A stretch of DNA of 64,000 nt from Saussurea involucrata (Eukaryota > Streptophyta > Magnoliopsida > Asterales > Asteraceae). How positions within the stretch are numbered: the first letter of the stretch is position 1; each line of letters begins with the position of its first letter. Both the position numbers and the translations under genes were made by a program. Below the pieces are notes generated by a model. That model worked only from the letters and a program-made list of their open reading frames with translations, was not told the origin of the DNA and did not search any database. Location of the stretch: positions 62,604,484 to 62,668,483 of the forward strand of contig CM066313.1 of the NCBI GenBank assembly GCA_033807775.1. Direction: 5' to 3'. Below, in pieces: positions 20,756-31,505 of the stretch.

Positions 20756-21679
20756 TGTAATACCCCGGGTAAGTTCGTTAGTTAAAAATATCTTTCCGTT
20801 AAGTTTAGTTAACTTTAAAGTTGATATTTAGGGTGAGTTAGGTGAATTTATAAGTTTAGGGGTGTTTGGATTAATTAATAAGTTAAAAAGGTATTTTGGT
20901 CATTTATGGATAGAATAGGGACTAAAGTGGTAAGTTGAGTTGGATATTATCTCATTTAGAAATCATATATTTCAAAAAGCAGCAAATATCCAGAATCTGT
21001 GTTGTGTGTGTGTTGATAGGTGAAGAAGGAGAAAGAAGGGTTTTTGTGGTTAAGGCTCCATTTGGAAGTGTTGGAAGTGAAATAAAGGTATGTTCCTTTA
21101 CAAATTATGTTTATAGTTGCTATTAGAGTGTTTCTATCGGTTTAGAATTAGCAGAATCGAACTAGTATAAATTTCAGTCGGATTCTGGGTAAATTTTGGG
21201 ATGAACAGCAGTGGTGTCCGGACAAATTGAATGTGTCCGGATACTTTTGTCGGTAGAGTCCGGGTAGCTCTGATGATGGTGTCCGGATGATTCAAGTATC
21301 CGGGTAAGTTCCTCCTTTCTTATGTTTTCCGGATGACGTCCAGATTACTTTGGTGTCCGGATTCCTTGAGTTGTCCGGAAAAGTCGAGTTGTCCTGATAA
21401 TTCATGTTATCCGGGTTTGTGATGCTGTCCGGAAAAGTTGGGTTGTCCGGGTGGCTTTGGGCTGTCCGGAAGCTATAGCTGTTTGGTTGTTTTGAGGGCG
21501 AGAGTTAGGTAGATTTATCTAGGATTCACGTGTTCAAATGGTAAGGGGATATTTGTATTTAATCTGTTTCAGATTCTGTGGATTTGGATTGAAAGACTGA
21601 ATCTTTTGGAGAAAAGCTTGGAAGTGTTTATGAATAAGCGATCGAGGTGAGTTTTGCTTTAAAACGTTTTTGAACTGGG

Positions 21680-21729
<50 letters not shown>

Positions 21730-22427
21730 ATATATATATGAGATGATTATGTGGTAGGAATATGATTATGTGTATATAAATGACAATATGATGTAATGAG
21801 ATATATATTGTATTTATATAAGTTTTGCACTACACGAGTGCACTTGTTGCCGGGTTTCAGTGAGCGGACCGGTGTGTAGCCGGGTTCCGGTGTGCGGACC
21901 GGTGAGTAGTCGGGTTCCGGTGTGCGGACCGACGGGTAGCCGGGTTCCGGTGAGCGGACCGGTTGTTGATTTATTAGTTGGCTTGCTACCAACTAATATG
22001 GCCATTTGTGGAGGAATAAGGTGAATGAGATGTACACGATGCACGAGTCTGGATTGGTATTTAAATACGTGTGGTATGTTTATATTTTACGAAAGGATTA
22101 CCAAAGGTTTATCTAAACTATTTTGATACAAAGGATTTACATAAAAGGTTTTATAATGATTTTGGAAAGGACCGGGATTAACTCACTAGACCCGTTTGGT
22201 CTAACCCTCATTTTGTTTTCAAAAATATGTTTTCCAGGTTAAGGATCGGCAGGAGAGGATGAAGTGTAGGAAGCTTTTGATGGATGTTGATTAGGAAGCT
22301 TTTATATATTTTGTAATGTCAAGACTAATGAGACCGTACTTGTTTGTTATGTAACTTTTGTTGTAAATCAATGATATGTATGAATGTTATGTATTATGGT
22401 GTATGTTATGGGAACCGGGTTGTTACA
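20756..22427 (+). repeat. 3' LTR of the gag-only gypsy element (1672 bp)
   Basis: It is nearly identical to 17334-18986. The length difference is mainly an expanded AT tract at about 21684-21739. It ends TTGTTACA before the target duplication CCGGG. Confidence 0.92.
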
Positions 22428-23203
22428 CCGGGTAACAATCTAGATAGGAATCTGGGTGCTGTGGTTACATCACAGTAGTAGTAGCGTAAAGGCCGTTAGT
22501 CGGGGGGCGGCGGGTAACAATCCGGATGAATGGTTTCCGGATGAGAGAGTTTCCGGATAAAAAGTCTGGAAAGTGAAAGACTCCGGGTAGTGTTTCCGGA
22601 TAAGGTTTCCGAACGACGTAAACTAAGAGTAATCGAATGCTAATCGGATAGTAAGGGAATCCGGATGAAATTCGGTCCGGATAGAGTAATTATCCGGATG
22701 AAACGTATCCGAATTAGAGTGAAGGGCTTACCTGGAAAGAATGAATGCGTCCGGAAACACTCGACGAACTGCGTCCGGAAACACTCGACGAACTGCGTCC
22801 AGAAAGTTTTCTGGGCTTCTTTATCGGATCTGCTAATGAACCCTATTTGCCGATTTTGATTCCTGGGGATTGCAAACACAAATAGAAACACCAAAACACA
22901 CACCTAAATCGATTTGAAGCAATGTAGATCTAATTTTCGAAAATAGTCAAATAATATTTAAGAACAGTAACCAAAACTCTAGAACCAAATATTCAAAATT
23001 GAGACACAAAACTTCGATTTTGAATCTGAAACTTTACCACACACGATTAATGACTCAACTAGATAGATTGAAAGAATTAAAAACAATAAATTGAGTAAAA
23101 ATCGAAAAAATTAGAAACCTTACTTGGTGCGCCGTTTGAAGAACACAGAGTAAAAAAATGATACCTTTGGATCGATTTCTTGTCCCTCGGCTTTGATACC
23201 ACG
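22428..23203 (-). other. Leader of copia-2 with primer-binding site and TCCGGA array
   Basis: This is non-coding leader on the minus strand. The primer-binding site at 23190-23201 reads TGGTATCAAAGC, one change from the usual tRNA-Met match. TCCGGA-like words cluster at about 22520-22800. The leader resumes left of the TR-GAG insertion at 17258-17333, where the tag CTTCGACGACTTAGCACGGG (17274-17293) stands. Confidence 0.75.
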
Positions 23204-23519
23204 TGTAGATCCCAGTTTAACAATCAAGTCACAATGTATCTATCGAATGATTAACTTTGTATTGAATGATTATAGAGAGGTTACAAGATTAGAATGGAAA
23301 TCAAACTCTCTCTATCTCTATGATACGCTCCAACTATGATCAAGGAATCTAACCTAATGATTAAAGAAACAAACCTTAAATACTTAGGGCTTAAGCTCAA
23401 AGCCCAAGGCCCATTAACACTAACAAGCCCAATATCATTATAAAGGCTTTTACAAACAAATCAAACTCTATAATTTTATATATAACTTTCTAATTAATAG
23501 GACATTTATGGTCCTAACA
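23204..23519 (-). repeat. 5' LTR of copia-2 (316 bp)
   Basis: It is the mate of 13582-13897. It is oriented minus because the primer-binding site lies on its left side and element B resumes on its right. Confidence 0.9.
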
Positions 23520-25612
23520 CCGTCTCAATATGTCTCGAAGGATGAGTTCCAAACCTTCGTCACCTCTATTGAAACATCATTTACTGAGTTGAAAATCTTA
23601 GTTAAATCTTCTGTAGAGTCTCATAGCCAATCCCTCACAGATATTCATTCAAAGGTGGATGCCATATCCACATAGGTAAATGAGAACTCCGCAAAGATAG
23701 ATGCACTTCAACGCCAAACATCACAGAGCTCAACCCCCTCTGTTGGTGACTTAAAGAACAAACTCAACACATTAACCTCAGAGCTCAAGACTTATTCTGA
23801 ATTAGCCAAATCTCTATCAGAAGCAATGAAGGGCCACATCTTCTCAACAGAGCCAAATCCAGATGTACACCCGCAGATCCGGAATAGGCTCTGCAAAACA
23901 TTCAACAGAGCCTCCAAAGTCAAGTCGTGCCAAATCTTCTTACGGATTACATGACAAAGGCTCAGTTGACAGAGATGGGCAAGGAAATGATATCAGAGGT
24001 GTGTAGATTTGTTCAGGCCTTCACTACAGTAGCATCCAACTACACAAAGGAACTCAACTCCTCTGTGGTAAGGCTGAAGTTTAAAACAAATAGAGAGGTG
24101 CTAAAGGCTGAACACTTGATTGATGATGTCGTAGACAAAATCAAGGATGTCACCACCTATATGCGTAAAAAGAAGAAGAGAAAATCTCAGAGCTCATGCC
24201 AGGCAGAAGCTACGAAGAAAACAAGGTTTTATGACCATGGGAACGATGGCTCTGGTTCATCTGGTCATCAAAAGGGGGAGAAGCAGACCACAAAGCCTCT
24301 AAAGGTAAATCCACTAGACTCTGCAGCTCCTTCTTCTACCTCTACTCAACCCCCAACAAGACCACGGAGTACAAGGCAGAGAACCCTTGCCTCAACCCAT
24401 ACTTATGTGGGACAACACTCAACCAAAACCACCATCCCTACCCCTGCAGAAACCCAAACCCAACCTAAACCAACTACAACCCAAACTCAAACTCAAACTC
24501 CATCAACCAAACCACCCTCTACAACTAAACCTTCAGAAGCCTCTTTTGCAAAACAACAACCCAAAATAAGGATAAAGTCCCTAACTAGCTAAACCCCCCA
24601 AACCTCAACCACCTCAACAATAGAAGGAAATCCAAGGGCAATAAAATGATAAAATGCCAAGGAAAAACCAACTCCCATACCCTTTGCCTCTGTACCCAAA
24701 CCACCACCCACAGAACTAAAGAAGCCTATGAAGACACCCAAAGAAAAAACTTTCGAAGAGCACTTTCCCTCAACCAACCCATTGATGCTACCCAAACATC
24801 TGAGCAAACTGATAGAGTAGCAGAAGTCAAGAAATCTCTTGAATCTCTGAGACTTAATTCTATACCACGACCTAGAGAGAAAGAATAAAACCAACCTGAG
24901 CTAATCCACAAATACCTCTATAGTGTCGATGGGAACGATGTCATAGAGCCCCCAATGGTAAAAGTTGGACCTCTAATGGATGCAATACTTCTTAGAAGAA
25001 TCAAACATTGGTACGATGTGTCTTGTAAATATGTCGTCGAAAGAGAAGATGGATCAAAGAGCACTTTCTCAAATGCAGACCTTGACAACCTCTACATATA
25101 TGATCTTCCTCAAATTTATGGTTTTACCATGCAGAGGCTGGATAAGAGGAAAGAATTTGCTCTGGCTAACAATGCTATTGTTGATGTTATGAGAGAGGCA
25201 GTCCAACTTCATAGCCACAAGAATTTTCAGATTGCTCTTGAACTAGGTGTCGAGAAGTTGTCCATCACAGAGCCAAATGAAGATATGGACCTTCTAGAAC
25301 AAGAAGATGATGACACAGTGATCACAGAACCTGAAGCTGATTTCGGGCTTATCTACAAGAACGAAGCAGGAGAAAACAGACTCTTCAGACCAACCAATTG
25401 CGTCAAGTACTCAACAGAGTCTCTCCAGAAGTTCAGACGCACCCTTTATCAAAAGAGACGATCGAAGAACATGCCAAATGGACCAGCCGTTTAGATCCTT
25501 TGTGACATTGATGCAACCATAAAGTTCAGAGCACTAGTCATGAGCATCTATGACACTCTGAAGAACCATTTCCCTCAACCTATCGATGACTTCCCTAGAT
25601 AGGATTTATTTT
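23520..25612 (+). pseudogene. Extra ORF of element B, C-terminal half, broken
   Basis: The coding trace resumes with EFQTFVTSIE-like sequence matching the D coiled coil (EFQTLVTSVNQ). The open part 23927-24592 matches D around KPNDYMTRAQLTELG (LTDYMTKAQLTEMG) and runs into a Thr/Gln/Pro-rich linker. The open part 24955-25494 is the C-terminal domain: SKSTFSNADLDNLYIYDLP corresponds to D SENQFSDADIRNLNPYDLP, and FGLIYKNEAGENRLF to YGLVYKDPAGQVRLF. Stops and frame changes separate the parts. Like D, and unlike A and E, it shows no intron-like gap in the linker. Confidence 0.75.
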
Positions 25613-25745
25613 ATCAAGTTTTGTTTATCTTGCAATTCTTCAGTTTAATCATTAATGAAAATCTTTTACAGAGGTATCGTTTATACCTCTTGCTTTCTAG
25701 CGTAGCACTTTGTAAATTTTCTTTTTTCAATACTTAGGGGGAGAT
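25613..25745 (+). other. 3' untranslated segment and polypurine tract of element B
   Basis: It ends in AATACTTAGGGGGAGAT, the same tract and flank as D (47641-47657). Confidence 0.8.
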
Positions 25746-26446
25746 TCTTAGCCCTATTTCATCATGTAAAGTATTGAAAAAAGACCAAGTCTTCCTTTCA
25801 TAGAAGACTTCTGCGTCTACCAGAAGCAAGCCTCTGTTGAGTGATGATGCACATAAGAGAAGTGAAGCTCGAAGGAGTATTAGAACACAGAGCCTCTGAT
25901 TCAGAGCTCAGGGCCTCTATGGAAGACCTCAGAAGCTCTAGTGTAGACACCTCTGTGACATCAAACACTTGAAGAATTTAAGATTGTCTGAAGATCAAGC
26001 CCTCTCCACTACTTGTACTAGCCAACTGAAGATTGCCACCTATCCCACTAACCGTTGCATCACCTTTCTACGTGGCATTCTCTCATTAGAATGTGTGTTG
26101 ACCATGATGTACTATTTGCCTATAAAAAGAATATTTCCCATTATCTTCCTGCAAGTTTTTTCACGCCATTATAGCACACGCTTCACACCACCAACAACAC
26201 ATAGTTCGTACAAGTAAAGAGAATTAGGGTTTTACATATAGTAGTGTGTGTTCTTCATATCTTCCAGTATTGTAATCTATTCTTATTCAATGAGATGACT
26301 TCTTGAATTGATTACTTACTGTTGCATTATCTTTCTTCTCTATTTACTGTTTTCCACCTTGTTTGCTATCAATCTATTTATCAAAACGCTTCCTCAAGTA
26401 AATCTGTTTAGACTATTTTAGCAAATAGAGCAAAACTGGGATCAAC
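25746..26446 (+). repeat. 3' LTR of element B (about 700 bp)
   Basis: It begins TCTTAGCCC (the expected TG mutated) after the polypurine tract and ends GGGATCAACA. A TATA-like CCTATAAAAAG lies near 26119, and CAGAG/CTCTG words cluster at 25890-25960 as in D. Confidence 0.72.
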
Positions 26447-26855
26447 AGATGGTATGATGATTTGCCCATATTATACATTGTTTTAGGTCATATCATACAA
26501 CTTTTTTTCAAGTAATTGTTTCGTGCATAATTTTGGGATTTTTGACTCTCATTTCATGTTTTAGGGGTAATATAAGTTATGATTTTCATTTTTGGGATGT
26601 ATATGTATTATAAGCATAATTTGTCGTTATGCGTATTTTTGGTAAATTCGTGCACATTTATTCCGTCTATTTGGTCTTTATTTGGGATTGAATGTTGTGC
26701 ACAAATAAACCATTCAAATATATGCATGCCTCACTTTAAATTGAATGTCTTGACTTCGTGCGTTCCCTTTTATATGAAATTGCATTAACTTTCCATTCAC
26801 TCATAAATAATCTACTCGTGGCTTAGCTCTCCAATTTTCCTTGCAGATTTCCACT
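26447..26855 (+). other. Unassigned AT-rich sequence ending in an acceptor-like site
   Basis: There is no coding sequence. Just before the next ORF, TTTTCCTTGCAG (26835-26846) looks like a 3' splice site, so the ORF may have had an upstream exon. I cannot identify a donor. Confidence 0.4.
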
Positions 26856-27663
26856 ATGGTACCCACCCGAGGCCGTCAGGACAATTATCGGCTCTTTAAC
26901 GAGCTTAATGAAGATGAGCGGATAGGGTTGGCATGTGCGCCAAACACGCACTACAATGAAAGATTCGTCCAAATCCGCAATTGTGGCTTCTTGGTGGAAA
27001 GGGGCGTTAACCCCAAAGGTCTTGCTTCAACCTCCATTCCCGACACTATTGTAGCTCGTGGGTGGAATCACTATACCAGTTTCCCGCCAAAATATCATCC
27101 AGAACCGGTGCGTGAATTCTATGCTGCAATGGTCCCAGAGGTGTTCAAAACCGAGGGCATTGTATGGGTTAAGGATACTCAAGTGGAGATGTCCACAGAA
27201 ACCATAAACGAATACCTGGACACAACATCGCTCCCTCATGCCCACGGATGTTATAGCCCAATACAATGTCGGCGACGTGTCTGCTAGCCTACGTCGTGAT
27301 GGTTCCGATGCATGGGTCCAGGATTCTGAAAACATGAATCTTGGTGACCCGCACCCAGATATGGCATTTTGGACCGTCTTCATCAAAATCAGTATGATCT
27401 CCTCGACCCACCGCACCAATGTCTCGTGGACACCGCCCGACTCTTGTTCGCCATAAAAAACAGTTATATGTTCGATGTTAGGCAATTTATTATGAACCAG
27501 ATCCTCATAACTGGTACTGAATTTCGGAGCCTCCTCTATTTTTCGTACCTCATTACTCATTTTTGTAGGATGGCCGAGATTGTAGAAGTTCTAATGAGGG
27601 TGCCTTCAGGCACCCAAGTCAAACGTAGGCAAGAAGGCCTACAACCACTTCTGCACACATCAT
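26856..27663 (+). pseudogene. Putative plant transposon protein domain ORF, broken
   Basis: The first open part from ATG 26856 reads FVQIRNCGFLVERGVNP, then GWNHYTSFPPKYHPEPVREFY. This resembles the domain found in many plant proteomes near gypsy elements and named putative plant transposon protein (recalled, not searched). A stop near 27285 and two frame changes follow. The part SYMFDVRQFIMNQIL...SYLITHFCRMAEI continues the domain in the original frame. Its biochemical role is unknown. It may be an extra ORF of a gypsy element whose other parts are absent here. Confidence 0.55.
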
Positions 27664-28060
27664 GATCTACCCAACCTTCCTACAGAAGGTCGTCGATACC
27701 GAAATTGAGGATAAATCATAGTTGCGGCCCAACATCAAGAGGCATTGGTTCAGAATGTCGGCCCACCACTGCCACCACCGCCAGTCGATGATCTGCTAGG
27801 ATTCGGGGATCCATCGATGAGATTTGGACCACACAGATTGCTCATGTGCGGATTCAGCGCACGCGCAGCAGATTTCTGACCCTCCACCTTCTAGCTCGGC
27901 ACCTAGTGGCGCAACCACCCTTCCCCACTTCTACCCGCGACACCGCTGGCGTGGCGGTGTCGGACCATCCTCCTCGCGGCATCAATAGGACGATCATGAT
28001 CACTTGGTTTGCTTTCTTTTTCACTTGTGTTCGCTTTAATTCTTTGTTGTATTTCATTTT
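27664..28060 (+). other. Decayed tail of the preceding ORF, then unassigned sequence
   Basis: Pro-rich and Ala-rich codon traces suggest the C-terminal tail of the broken ORF. No intact frame or repeat end is seen before the LTR of E at 28061. Confidence 0.35.
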
Positions 28061-28941
28061 TATTGGTCCCGTAGGGGTTCTACAAGGGTTAAAGTTTGTA
28101 GAAGGGGGGTTGAATACAAACACAAATTTTATACTTTTATAAATTGTTTATTGATAAATCAAACACAATTTACAGTTTGTTGCGAAAATAGATAAGGTAA
28201 ACCTAATCTAAACAAACTATGAGATTCACTAGGTTCTTTGTACTAGAAAGAAATAAAGAAAGAAGGGGAGTATGTAGAAAAAGAGTTTTCTACAAAGCAC
28301 TAAGAGAGATTCAGGACCCTTCAAAATGAAGGATATTGCTCCTATTTATACCCCATGCATTTAATGCAAGGCAGGGTCACTTACACGTGTCAGATCTTCA
28401 TTGGGTGTATGCTTCTGACTTTTGTCAAAGACATGCTCTTGGCCGCAAGGTGAACAGTGTAGTTGGTAGAGTGGGTGTACGATTATGGACAAAGGCAGAT
28501 TTGCTTTTGTACCTTCGTACTATTCATGTAAGAGAATAAGACAAACAATTCTTGAACTGCAAGCTTCATGATCAGCTATCGCTGATGTGTTCTTTCATCA
28601 GTGAGACCTGATGTAAGTCTTAGCTATCGCTGAAGCTTTGTTCTTGAACTGTCGCATATTATAGATTTGTCTTGGTTTCACTGAATGCCGCTTCAGATCA
28701 TAAGTAGACTTGTCTTGTTCATCATCTTGGTCTTCGATGTCAGCGATTAACTATTTTCGACACGAGGCTTGTCTTTAGATATTACAATAACATTATTACA
28801 TAGGTAGCCTTCAACGATCACTGAACAAACTCAACTTATGATCGCTAATTGTGAAACACTAATACATACAAATGTTAAATGTAATTTCAACTAAGTATTC
28901 TAAGATTCGCCATCAAATCACTGAGAGAGTTTGGATCAACA
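28061..28941 (-). repeat. 3' LTR of element E (881 bp)
   Basis: On the minus strand it starts TGTTGATCCAAACTC and ends GGGACCAATA (CA mutated to TA). The promoter-like block on the minus strand is CCAAT (28400-28404), ACACGTGT (28383-28390), GCATTAAATGCATG, TATAAATA (28343-28350), in the same order as in the LTR of A. Confidence 0.85.
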
Positions 28942-29246
28942 ATCTCCCCCTATTTGATGGTGACAAAGCAACATAAGAAAATTGCTAAGTGTTAAGTGTT
29001 AAAACATAAGGATAAAAGAACTCGTAAAGAAAATTGCAAAGAGTTTGGATCAACAATCTCCCCCATTTACTGTTTTGGGGATCTTTTCTAGTACTGATAA
29101 AGTAAAGTACTTCACTGAAAACTTTCATTAATTCGTAATAAGTTTACAAGGAGAATTTGAATGTTGCAAGTACAAGTGAACACAATACAAGTATTAAAAG
29201 TTAAAGCTGATAAATTACAAGAAGAAAAAGAATGGGAATCTATCAG
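28942..29246 (-). other. 3' untranslated segment of E with duplicated polypurine/LTR-start junction
   Basis: The polypurine tract GGGGGAGATTGTTGATCC lies at the LTR edge (about 28932-28949) and again about 115 bp upstream in element sense (about 29045-29064). In A the second position has no such sequence. Confidence 0.7.
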
Positions 29247-30466
29247 CTAGAGGGGTTCTTCTTTGATCAGGTCTTCGTCATAAGAATCTTCTTCTATGAT
29301 CATGTACCCAGGTATCTCTTCTCCTCTTTTTCTTCTGGCTTTGCATTCTTTGTAGATGAAAGATTTGATGAAGACATTGAACCTTGTCATGTTACACCAG
29401 TATAGAAGATCTTTCAGATGGGCAAGGGGGCAAAGAAGAATTTCAGAGTCTCGCTGAAATCTCACTTGTCCAATGTGATCGTAGAATATAATTTCATAAT
29501 GAACTCCTATCACTTGACCAGGAGAAAAAGGGCCTTCATTTGGCAGTGATAGGTCGAGTGCTGAAAGATCAGGTGGCGGACCAAGAAATGCTTCTTCTGA
29601 AAAGTCGATACCTATTTCATTTCTGTAAGCAGGTTCTTCTCCAGAGATAGATGCTCGCTTCTTCTTTCGTGCTGGTTTCTGATTCTTAAGCAAAGGAGGT
29701 ATTTCAACTCTTTCTGGGATTCGATAAATGAGCTTGTTCAGGAAGTTTTCCATGTAGACTCTGTATTTTGACTTTGACTTCTGAAGTGCATCTCTGATCT
29801 CTAGCCATTCGTAGAACCCGAAATTCTCCAGCTTTGACATAAACATTGTCTTAGATGAGGTATCTATCCTGAAGACGGTTATGGACACCATCACTGAATT
29901 TTTCTTTGTTTTCCCTGTTATGGTCACATTCGTGACCTTCTCAGGGAGAAGTCTTCTTTCAGTCTTTCCCTTGCACCACTCAGCTTCTGAATCCCTACAG
30001 GTCTTTTCTTTTCTAGCTTCCTCCTCGGCTTCTTTCAGTAGTTGAGCTTGAACTCTGACTAGGTTCTTCTTTAATTTTCTATCAGAGACAGAGTTCTGAG
30101 CTACTTTCAAAGCAAGTTTTACATCTTGTTTGTAAGCCTCTAAAAGTTTCTTTGCTCTGATAGATTCTTCTTTTTCAGTTTGGCTCAGAAATCCAAGCTC
30201 GTCTTGATCAGCGCTTTGTCGAGGAGGGATATTTATATGTTGACTCTCTAGTTGAGAGACAAGTGATTCCATTGTTTTCTTTTCTTCATCCTCAGACCTT
30301 TGGATTGGTCTAGAGGGTCTTGATGGATGGCTGAGCACATATTCCTCTTCCTCTTCTTCTTCTTCATCAGTCTCAGGAATGCAGACTGGGATTATTGGTT
30401 CGTCAGCAGTTGCTGGGATTATTGAGAAAATATCAGCTTCAACTGTATCTCAAGCAGGGGAGAGAA
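29247..30466 (-). CDS. Extra ORF of element E, exon 2 (C-terminal domain)
   Basis: It is homologous to A 3524-4756 almost end to end. After exon 2 starts (30466) a one-base deletion near 30455 breaks the frame relative to A. From about 30450 to the stop at 29247-29249 the frame is open. Long charged helices come first (KLLEAYKQDVKLALK, AQLLKEAEEEARK), then the conserved C-terminal domain: GFYEWLEIRDAL, LGPPPDLSALDLSLP, LKDLLYWC. A basic stretch RKKKRA may be a nuclear signal. No membrane segment is seen. Function is unknown. Confidence 0.75.
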
Positions 30467-30557
30467 CTGGCTGGAAGAAATGAAAAAGGAGTTAGGTAAG
30501 GATGAGGGGTTTTATGAGAACAGAGGGAAAAGAGAAGGGAACAATGGAGAGACATAC
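30467..30557 (-). other. Candidate spliceosomal intron in the extra gene of element E (91 bp, phase 0)
   Basis: On the minus strand the donor is CAGAG|GTATGT, the interior is pyrimidine-rich, and the acceptor is TTCTTCCAGCCAG|TTC. It is located exactly as the A intron. Both have a doubled acceptor, CAG followed by CCAG or CTAG, and keep phase 0. Without splicing the frame meets a stop inside. Confidence 0.72.
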
Positions 30558-31505
30558 CTCTGAAGGTTCTTCCCCCTTAGAAGTGTGGACTATTTTCAGG
30601 TTCCCCTCAGCAAATATTCCTTTCTGCTTGCCTTGAGGGGTCTTCTGAGCTGGGGTCTTATCAGAGCTTCTCCCCCTGCTTCGTTAATAACAATTCCCTT
30701 TGTAGGAATGTTGATCTTCATGGGAATGAACCAACTCCCACCATCTTCATTATCATCATCAACGTTGATGAAGTCAGTATCTTTGCCATCATCAGTGATG
30801 ACAAGGTATTCTTCTTCTTCGCCCTCTTCCTCCTCCTCATCATCGAAAGGAATATCGAGAGGACTTTCTTGTTCTTTCTCTACTTCTTTCTCCTACCCCT
30901 CAGCGTGAGAGGGTTCTGGAGCAACAATTTTCTCTGTCTTCTCCCCCTCTTTGTCATCAACAGAAGGAGGAGGGACGGGAGTAGCAGTAGCTTTAGGAGC
31001 AACGGTTTCCAGAGTTTCAACCCGAGAGAAAAGCTCCGAGATGGCATTAGCTGTTTGGAGAGTATAGTCTGCGACCATGTCCAGAGAAAGTCGGTCGTCA
31101 GCTGTGAAAGATGGAGGGTGTTGAGGAGCGGGTTTCTTCAACTCTATTAAAATATCAGCAAGAAGCTGATTGTTAGTGGCGACCTTGGTAGATAAGTCAT
31201 TGAAGGAGGCGATGATGTTGCTGAGAGAGGAAGTGTTGGAGGTAACATCGGTTTTTAATTTCTCCACCACCTCTTGGAGAGATGACAGCTGAGAATTGTC
31301 AGCTTTTATAGAGAGAGAGAGAGGTGGTGAGCTGCTGCAGTGCGGAGTCAGCGGCATTGATGGCGCTGGTATTGTTGGAGAGATTGCCTAAGAGAGTGAA
31401 GATGGTGGTGTTGATCTCCTGAAGGGAGCTATTCAAGGCCTCCAACTTAGGACATGTAAACATAGAAGATGTCTGAGCATAAGGAAGCTCAGGATTAGTA
31501 ATTGT
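30558..31505 (-). pseudogene. Extra ORF of element E, exon 1 remnant (coiled coil and acidic linker)
   Basis: The coiled-coil part (LEALNSSLQEINTTIFTLLG, NNTSAINAADSALQQL) aligns with A (SLKSMEMKLTDLTTGLSNN). A frame break lies in the GA repeat near 31308-31320 and a stop at 30893. The acidic linker follows with at least one more frame change before the donor. The N-terminal globular domain is absent. Confidence 0.7.

Larger units (their letters stand above)
17334..22427 (+). mobile_element. Gag-only gypsy retrotransposon (TR-GAG type), young and complete
   Basis: It consists of two LTRs (17334-18986 and 20756-22427), a primer-binding site, an intact gag, a stub of protease, a polypurine tract and a perfect 5-bp target duplication CCGGG (17329-17333 and 22428-22432). 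Almost all of pol is missing. The LTRs differ by roughly 15-20 substitutions by eye plus AT-repeat length, so it is recent. Gypsy H at 58357 is a related element with full gag-pol and could mobilise it in trans. Confidence 0.93.
13582..23519 (-). mobile_element. Copia-2: minus-strand non-autonomous copia with intact LTR pair
   Basis: The LTRs are at 23204-23519 (5') and 13582-13897 (3'). The primer-binding site lies next to the right LTR and a polypurine tract next to the left one. Flanks are CCGTT on the left and CCGTC on the right, a 4-of-5 target duplication. Inside are only a leader, a coiled-coil ORF remnant and long non-coding 3' sequence. I find no protease, integrase, RT or RNase H. 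By eye the LTRs differ at about ten of 316 sites. It is split by the TR-GAG element. Confidence 0.85.
11282..26446 (+). mobile_element. Sire-like element B: extra-ORF region plus 3' LTR, split by copia-2
   Basis: The left piece is 11282-13581 and the right piece 23520-26446. Together they follow the order of the D extra gene: N-terminal domain, basic linker, coiled coil, C-terminal domain, polypurine tract, LTR. The last bases before the LTR (AATACTTAGGGGGAGAT) are identical to those of D. Gag, pol and the 5' LTR are missing, so the left edge is a truncation. Confidence 0.8.
28061..31505 (-). mobile_element. Sire-like element E (A family), 3' part, minus strand
   Basis: On the minus strand it reads extra ORF (31505 to 29247), 3' segment, polypurine tract, LTR. 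It aligns with element A through most of this length at protein level. The left edge is the LTR end. The right edge near 31505 is where homology to A stops within the ORF, so the 5' part was lost. Confidence 0.85.
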
